This document shows, piece by piece, positions 31,835 through 36,568 of a stretch of DNA of 36,568 bases. Numbering within the stretch: position 1 is the stretch's first letter; every line of letters begins with the position of its first letter. This DNA is from an uncultured Clostridia bacterium (GTDB lineage Bacteria; Bacillota; Clostridia; Oscillospirales; Ruminococcaceae): positions 1-36,568 of the forward strand of contig CANQKY010000013.1 in assembly GCA_947624575.1 (NCBI GenBank), written 5' to 3'. A program made the position numbers and the translations under genes. The notes under the pieces were generated by a model, which searched no databases, was not told the origin of the DNA, and was given only the letters and a program-made list of their open reading frames with translations.

Positions 31835-34030
31835 ATGATCCGGAACATCAATCACGATTGGAATTACGCGCCGGTTCCGTATGACAAAACGGGGAGCACG
31901 GCAAAAATGGAACGGGTGCATCTGCCGCACACCAACTGTGAATTGCCGCTGACCTATTTTGACGAGCGGGTCTATCAGTTTGTGTCGCACTATGTCAAGA
32001 CCGTCACGGCAACGGAGGAGGAAGCCGCCGGACGCAGCTTCATCATCTTTGAAGGCGTGATGGCGAAGGCGGACGTCTACTTAAACGGGCAGAAGCTGGG
32101 CGAGCATTGGGGCGGTTACACCCGCTTTTCCTTTGAGATGACCGGCATTTTGCAGGCAGGCGATAACACGCTGGTGGTCGAGGTGGACTCCCGAGAGCTT
32201 GATGATATGCCGCCGTTCGGCTTCGCGATCGACTATCTGACCTTTGGCGGCATCTACCGCGATGTAGACCTCCGCTTTACCGGCAACACCTGTATCAAGA
32301 ATGTGTTTGCCCGTCCGGAGCAGGTGCTCAGCGAGAAAAAGGCGCTGCGTGCCGATCTGACGCTGGACGCGGCGGAAGCGGAAAGCGGCGCCGTTACCCT
32401 CACCCTGCGGGGAGACGGGGTGGAAGCGTCGATCGAGCAGGAGGTCGCACTCACCGCCGGCGAAAACGCGGTGAGCATCACTATGTCCGATCTTGCCGGT
32501 ATCCGGCTCTGGTCGCTGGAGGATCCGGCGCTGTACGAGCTTACCGTTTCCTATCGGTCGGAGAACTGTTCCGACGAAACGGTCACACGGGTCGGCTTCC
32601 GCACTGCCGAGTTCACCGATCACGGCTTTTTCTTGAACGGCGAACGGGTGAAGATTCGCGGGCTGAACCGGCACCAGTCTTTTCCGGTCGTGGGGTATGC
32701 CATGCCGCGGCGGGCGCAGCGGAAGGACGCCGAGATTTTAAAGTGCGAGCTGGGGCTGAACCTTGTTCGCACCTCCCATTATCCCAATTCCAAATACTTC
32801 CTTGACCGCTGTGACGAGCTGGGACTGATGGTCTTTACCGAGCTGCCCGGCTGGCAGCACGTGGGAAACGATATCTGGAAGCGGCATGCGGTGGACAGTC
32901 TCCGCGAGATGATCCTGACCGACCGGAACCACCCCTCTATTGTCCTCTGGGGCGTGCGGATCAACGAATCGAAGGACGACCACGATTTTTATCTGGAAAC
33001 AAACGCGCTGGCGCATGAGCTGGACCCCACCCGCCAGACCAGTGGTGTTCGCTGCATCACCAACAGCGAGCTGCTGGAAGATGTCTACGCGATGAACGAT
33101 TTCTGCCGCGAGGAAGTGATCGCCGTGCGGGATCAGCAGGTCGTGACCGGACTGGATCATAAGGTGCCGTATCTGATCTCCGAGATGGGCGGGCATATGT
33201 ATCCCACCAAGCGGTATGACGGCGAGAACCGCTCGATCCGGCACACCGAGAACCATATGATGATGCACAACACCGCCGGACTGGACGATTCGATCAGCGG
33301 CGTGATCGGCTGGTGCGCCTTTGATTATCATACCCACAATAACTTCGGCTCGGGCGACAAAATCTGCTATCATGGCGTTTACGATATGTTCCGAATCCCG
33401 AAAATGGCGGCTGCCTTCTATCGGAGCCAGCGCGATCCCAAAAAGTATGGACCGGTGATCGAGGCGGCTACCAACTGGACGGTGGGCGACCGTTCGCAGG
33501 GCGGTATCAATCCGCTTTATATCTTCACCAACTGCGACCGGATCGAGGTCTATACCAACGATAAGCTGTTCGGCACCTATTATCCCGATCATGAGACCTT
33601 TGCCGGTCTGCCGCACCCGCCCTGCCTGGTGACCGACTTCCATGTGGTCTGGGGTCAACGGTGGGGGAGCGCCGTGATGCGAGGCTATATCGGGGACGAA
33701 AAGGTGATCGAGCGGCGGTATGCCCATAAGCCGATGCCGACGACACTTTCGGTCGTACCCGATGACACCGCGATTTCCGCCGACGGGATTGACGTCACCC
33801 GCGTGGTGGTCAAAGCCTGCGATCAGGCGGGCAATCCGATGCCCTATTTCTTCAGCCCGCTCAGTATTTCGGTGAGCGGCGCGGGTCGGCTGATCGGGGA
33901 CAGCGAGGTTTCTCTGATCGGCGGCGTGTATGCGGTTTGGGTCAAGGCAGGCGAGGAATCGGGCGAGATCAAAATACATCTGTCCAGTCCCCGCTTTGAC
34001 GATGTCGATTTGACCATTACGGCAGAATAA
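31835..34030 (+). CDS. Glycoside hydrolase family 2 beta-glycosidase
   Basis: A 731-aa cytoplasmic enzyme. Domain order is the GH2 jelly-roll sugar-binding domain (about 1-150; RSFIIFEGVMAKADVYLNG), the immunoglobulin-like domain (about 155-260), the TIM barrel (about 260-560; FFLNGERVKIRGLNRHQ, VRTSHYPNSKYFLDRCDELG), and a C-terminal beta domain (about 610-731). Predicted acid/base is Glu378 in VRINES and nucleophile Glu450 in ISEMGG, with the usual roughly 70-residue spacing. GH2 includes beta-galactosidases, beta-glucuronidases and beta-mannosidases; I cannot choose among them. The absence of a signal peptide means it acts on imported sugars. It is the first gene of a two-gene operon with the fucosidase. 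Confidence 0.88.
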   Translation: MIRNINHDWNYAPVPYDKTGSTAKMERVHLPHTNCELPLTYFDERVYQFVSHYVKTVTATEEEAAGRSFIIFEGVMAKADVYLNGQKLGEHWGGYTRFSFEMTGILQAGDNTLVVEVDSRELDDMPPFGFAIDYLTFGGIYRDVDLRFTGNTCIKNVFARPEQVLSEKKALRADLTLDAAEAESGAVTLTLRGDGVEASIEQEVALTAGENAVSITMSDLAGIRLWSLEDPALYELTVSYRSENCSDETVTRVGFRTAEFTDHGFFLNGERVKIRGLNRHQSFPVVGYAMPRRAQRKDAEILKCELGLNLVRTSHYPNSKYFLDRCDELGLMVFTELPGWQHVGNDIWKRHAVDSLREMILTDRNHPSIVLWGVRINESKDDHDFYLETNALAHELDPTRQTSGVRCITNSELLEDVYAMNDFCREEVIAVRDQQVVTGLDHKVPYLISEMGGHMYPTKRYDGENRSIRHTENHMMMHNTAGLDDSISGVIGWCAFDYHTHNNFGSGDKICYHGVYDMFRIPKMAAAFYRSQRDPKKYGPVIEAATNWTVGDRSQGGINPLYIFTNCDRIEVYTNDKLFGTYYPDHETFAGLPHPPCLVTDFHVVWGQRWGSAVMRGYIGDEKVIERRYAHKPMPTTLSVVPDDTAISADGIDVTRVVVKACDQAGNPMPYFFSPLSISVSGAGRLIGDSEVSLIGGVYAVWVKAGEESGEIKIHLSSPRFDDVDLTITAE

Positions 34031-34042
34031 AGGAGTATATCC

Positions 34043-36055
34043 ATGCAATTCACCCAGAATTTTGTCCGGATCGAGCCGGACGATACGAGGGAAACGCTGC
34101 TGCAAAAGGCGGCGACCGTCGTTCCGACCGAGCGGCAGTACCGCTGGCAGACCATGGAGCTGACGGCGTTTATCCACTTTGGAACCAACACCTTCACCGA
34201 CCGAGAATGGGGAGACGGTACTGCCTCCCCTTCGGTGTTTGCTCCGACCGAGCTGGACGCCCGCCAGTGGATCGGCACTCTTGCCGAAGCGGGCTTCAAG
34301 GGCGTGATCCTCTCCTGTAAGCACCATGACGGCTTCTGCCTTTGGCAAAGCCGGTATACCGATTACACCGTTGCCGCTTCCCCCTGGCGGGACGGCAAGG
34401 GCGATGTGGTGCGGGAGGTGGCGGACGCCTGTCGGGAATACGGCATGAAGTTCGGCGTCTATCTCTCGCCGTGGGATCGCCACGATGCGCGGTACGGCGA
34501 CTCCGAACGGTATAACGATTTTTTCTGCAATCAGCTCACCGAGCTGTTGACCAATTACGGCGAGGTTTACGAGGTCTGGTTTGACGGCGCCTGTGCCGAG
34601 GGTCCCAACGGGAAGAAGCAGGAGTACGACTGGGCGCGGTATTACAGCCTGATTAGACATCTTGCACCCGATGCGGTGATCTCGATCTCTGGTCCCGATA
34701 TCCGCTGGATCGGCAACGAGGCGGGCAGGGGCAGGCAGGAGGAATGGTCGGTTGTCCCGATGTATCGCTGTGAGCAAAACGGCGACGACGGCTATCTGCT
34801 CTTTACGGGCGGCGACCCGAAGGATCGGGATATCGGCAGTGCGGCTGCACTGATGGCGGCAAAGGAAAAGGGAAGCGGCTATTTGAGCTGGTTCCCCGCA
34901 CAGGTGGACACTTCGATCCGTCCGGGCTGGTTCTATCACAGCAAGGAGGACGATCAGGTTAAGAATTTAGCGACCCTTGCGGAAATCTACCGCGTCTCGG
35001 TGGGCGGCAATACCCAGCTTCTGCTCAATATTCCGCCCGACCGTAGGGGTCTGTTCCATGAAAACGACGTCAAGCGGCTGCTGGAACTGGGTGCGTATAT
35101 CCGCGCCGCTTCCGCCGAGGATCTGGCAGAGGGCGGTGCGCTGCAAACCGAGGAGGAAAACGGCGTTTACCGCACCACTCTGACACTGCCGAAACCTGCT
35201 GTCTGCAATCAGATCACCCTGATGGAGGACATCATGCAGGGGCAGCGGATCGCGGCGTTTCGGGTGATCGGCAGACTGCCGGACGGAAGCGAAAAAACGC
35301 TTGGCACCGGCAAAACGGTGGGCTATAAAAAGATGCTGCCCTTTTCGGAGGAGACGCTCACGGCGGTGATCGTGGAGACGACCGACTACCGTCTGCCGCC
35401 CGTTTACCGGCATATCGGGCTGTACCGCACGCCGAAGCTGCTGGCAGCACCTGTGATTCGCCGTCAAAAGGGAATGGTCGTCATCACGGCGGAGGAAGGC
35501 GCGGCGATCCGTTACGGCATCAACGGCAGACCGAACCGCCCCTATGAAGGTCCCTTTGAGCTGGCGGATTCCTGCGTGCTGTCGGCGGTGGCGCATACGC
35601 CCGAAACCGGCGACAGTCCGATCGGTCAGCAGCGGTTCGGGTTCAGCCGCCGGAATTGGACGATCCTTTCGTCTACTCATACTCCCATGGCGGGGAGTGC
35701 GCTTGCCGACTGCATCACCGAAAACGCACCGCCGACGCGGTTTGATACCACTGATCCCATCACCCTGACCATTGATCTGGGCGAGCGGGTCACGGCGGGA
35801 CGGTGGATTTTCGATCCGGCGACCCAGCCGCCCGATACCGAGAGCAATCTGCGAAGCTACCGGATCGAGATGAGCGAGGACGGGGAAAGCTGGACGACCG
35901 CGCTGGAGGGCGAGTTTGATAACCTGCCGAACAATCCGCTGCGGCAGATCAGACCCTTTGCCACCCCGTTTGTCGGACGGTATCTGCGGTTCACCGTGGT
36001 GAAAAGCTTCGGCATGACCTCTACCGCACTGGGACAAATTTCCCTCTGTGAATAA
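34043..36055 (+). CDS. GH29 alpha-L-fucosidase with C-terminal F5/8C-like module
   Basis: A 670-aa enzyme that removes alpha-linked L-fucose. The GH29 barrel covers about residues 25-350: FIHFGTNTFTDREWG, GVILSCKHHDGFCLWQS, YGMKFGVYLSPWDRH, and VWFDGA with the nucleophile Asp181. YLSWFPAQVDTSIRPGWFYH and TQLLLNIPPDRRG are family-typical and fit the B-type subfamily that cuts alpha-1,3/1,4 linkages, but this needs alignment. A short beta domain (about 470-540) and an F5/8 type C (discoidin-like) module (about 545-670) follow. There is no signal peptide, so it is cytoplasmic, which is less common for enzymes with binding modules. It starts 12 nt after the GH2 gene. Confidence 0.92.
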   Translation: MQFTQNFVRIEPDDTRETLLQKAATVVPTERQYRWQTMELTAFIHFGTNTFTDREWGDGTASPSVFAPTELDARQWIGTLAEAGFKGVILSCKHHDGFCLWQSRYTDYTVAASPWRDGKGDVVREVADACREYGMKFGVYLSPWDRHDARYGDSERYNDFFCNQLTELLTNYGEVYEVWFDGACAEGPNGKKQEYDWARYYSLIRHLAPDAVISISGPDIRWIGNEAGRGRQEEWSVVPMYRCEQNGDDGYLLFTGGDPKDRDIGSAAALMAAKEKGSGYLSWFPAQVDTSIRPGWFYHSKEDDQVKNLATLAEIYRVSVGGNTQLLLNIPPDRRGLFHENDVKRLLELGAYIRAASAEDLAEGGALQTEEENGVYRTTLTLPKPAVCNQITLMEDIMQGQRIAAFRVIGRLPDGSEKTLGTGKTVGYKKMLPFSEETLTAVIVETTDYRLPPVYRHIGLYRTPKLLAAPVIRRQKGMVVITAEEGAAIRYGINGRPNRPYEGPFELADSCVLSAVAHTPETGDSPIGQQRFGFSRRNWTILSSTHTPMAGSALADCITENAPPTRFDTTDPITLTIDLGERVTAGRWIFDPATQPPDTESNLRSYRIEMSEDGESWTTALEGEFDNLPNNPLRQIRPFATPFVGRYLRFTVVKSFGMTSTALGQISLCE

Positions 36056-36056
36056 A

Positions 36057-36096
36057 AAGAAAGGACACGGCAAATCATTTGCCGTGTCCTTTTTGT
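36057..36096. terminator. Terminator after the fucosidase gene, probably bidirectional
   Basis: AAAGGACACGGCAA (36060-36073) pairs with TTGCCGTGTCCTTT (36079-36092), with an A-run before (36054-36058) and a T-run after (36090-36094). It sits between the convergent fucosidase and XRE genes. Confidence 0.85.
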
Positions 36097-36118
36097 GCCA
36101 CTATACCCGATTTTTTTG

Positions 36119-36319
36119 TCATGCTTCGTCCGTAAACCGTACCACATCTTCCGGCTTGCACCTGATGATGCGGCAGAGCTTTTCCAGCGTCAGCATGGTG
36201 ATATTGCGGTTGTTTTTCAGCGCGTCCAAGGTCTTGTTGTCGATCCCCGCCTGTAACAGCCGGTACTGGGTCACGCCCTTTTTCCGCATGGTCTCCCATA
36301 AGGGACTGTAATCGATCAT
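36119..36319 (-). CDS. Small XRE-type (Cro/CI-like) transcriptional regulator
   Basis: A 66-aa protein: MIDYSPLWETMRKKGVTQYR, then a helix-turn-helix (LLQAGIDNKTLDALKNNRNI) and TLEKLCRIIRCKPEDVVRF. It is a stand-alone HTH without effector or peptidase domain, a common type in mobile or accessory regions of Clostridia. The start at 36319 is supported by GAGGATATG with GGGGTGAGG upstream and by the family N-terminus; a longer frame to 36394 would run through the operator and palindrome. It is divergent in function from the glycan genes; whether it controls them or only itself is unknown. Confidence 0.85.
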   Translation of the reverse strand: MIDYSPLWETMRKKGVTQYRLLQAGIDNKTLDALKNNRNITMLTLEKLCRIIRCKPEDVVRFTDEA

Positions 36320-36342
36320 ATCCTCACCCCGCCGATCTCCGT

Positions 36343-36368
36343 TAGGAAAAGTATAGGTCAGTTTCCTA
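36343..36368. promoter_or_regulatory. Operator-like inverted repeat over the XRE promoter
   Basis: TAGGAAA (36343-36349), 12 nt, TTTCCTA (36362-36368). On the minus strand TATACT (plus 36350-36355) sits between the arms and is a good -10 box for the XRE gene; the -35 is weak. Binding here would block the promoter, so autoregulation is plausible. Confidence 0.55.
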
Positions 36369-36407
36369 TAATGCCATATTGTGAATATATTCACAATATG
36401 GCATTAT
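36368..36407. promoter_or_regulatory. Perfect 40-bp palindrome
   Basis: Positions 36368-36407 read identically on both strands, with no mismatch and no spacer; the centre lies between 36387 and 36388. The core TGTGA-N6-TCACA at 36380-36395 matches the spacing of CRP/FNR-type sites. It includes the stop codon of the SH3-domain gene on the minus strand and starts 49 nt upstream of the XRE start. It may be an operator, a terminator for the upstream gene, or both. Confidence 0.85.
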
Positions 36408-36568
36408 TTCACATAGTCCTCGCCGTTATACCGCAGCGCGATATAGCCGCTGGGGATTTTGCCCCAGTACTCGCGGTCGGAGAGCTTTGTGACCTCCTGC
36501 ACCGTGACGGCAGTACCCGCTTTCAGCACCGCCATCTCCTGCTCGAGCGCGTGCGCCTGCCCGTCGGC
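36404..36568 (-). CDS. C-terminal fragment of an SH3-domain protein
   Basis: The minus-strand frame is open from the right edge and ends with TAA at 36406-36404, giving 54 residues. VLKAGTAVTVQEVTKLSDRE, then YWGKIPSGYIALRYNGEDYV resembles the last strands of bacterial SH3 domains that end cell-wall hydrolases and similar exported proteins (compare the WGKI-SGWI-L pattern). The enzyme or role lies outside the window. Confidence 0.6.
   Translation of the reverse strand, partial: ADGQAHALEQEMAVLKAGTAVTVQEVTKLSDREYWGKIPSGYIALRYNGEDYVK

Noticed and set aside
31435-31851. Minus-strand open frame of 138 codons
   Set aside because: It covers the hairpin element, the GH2 promoter and the GH2 start; no recognisable domain and biased composition.
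36119-36394. Longer 91-codon version of the XRE gene
   Set aside because: The added N-terminus would be encoded by the operator and palindrome; the ATG at 36319 has a ribosome-binding site and matches the family start.

Overview
The window looks like a chromosomal segment of a moderately GC-rich, low-copy-repeat Gram-positive anaerobe, most likely a gut-type Clostridia/Oscillospiraceae relative. The basis is a T-box leader before cysES, a C-terminal gatB piece, the yycJ-rlmH and rpmH-rnpA-yidD-yidC-jag-mnmE-mnmG-rsmG gene order, Gram-positive lipoprotein signals, TTGACA/TATAAT promoters with 17-nt spacers, and cytoplasmic sulfatase and fucosidase genes. The taxon is an inference; no rRNA gene is present.

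Bases 1-12847 are housekeeping genes, all on the + strand: the end of gatB; a promoter and cysteine-type T-box; cysE-cysS-yycJ-rlmH overlapping each other; a strong promoter and rpmH-rnpA-yidD-yidC-jag; then mnmE-mnmG-rsmG and an ABC exporter half-transporter. In many Firmicutes this block lies near oriC, but neither dnaA nor a DnaA-box cluster is visible here.

Bases 12848-13161 form a convergent intergenic region holding a terminator between two inverted copies of a dispersed hairpin repeat. A minus-strand S1 sulfatase follows (13162-14604). A 440-bp gap then holds divergent promoters for the sulfatase and for a long transport locus.

Bases 15045-31143 are the accessory centrepiece: a 987-aa secreted solute-binding protein with N-terminal beta-sandwich-like modules, a permease pair, an NHL beta-propeller/Yip1 membrane protein, a DUF5696-type lipoprotein that looks like a TIM-barrel hydrolase, a second permease pair, and three tandem paralogous solute-binding lipoproteins separated by hairpins or terminators. 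No ATPase is encoded, so a shared MsmX/MalK-like ATPase elsewhere is expected. After a 690-bp repeat-rich gap comes a GH2-GH29 operon (beta-glycosidase, alpha-L-fucosidase) with its own promoter. The sulfatase and both glycosidases lack signal peptides. The simplest model (inference) is capture and import of a fucosylated, possibly sulfated, oligosaccharide that is trimmed inside the cell.

The right edge (36119-36568, minus strand) holds a small XRE-type regulator, an operator-like inverted repeat over its likely -10 box, a perfect 40-bp palindrome, and the C-terminal end of an SH3-domain protein. The best candidates for an undescribed system are the dual-importer/NHL-Yip1/DUF5696 locus with its triplicated binding proteins, and the palindrome/XRE site.
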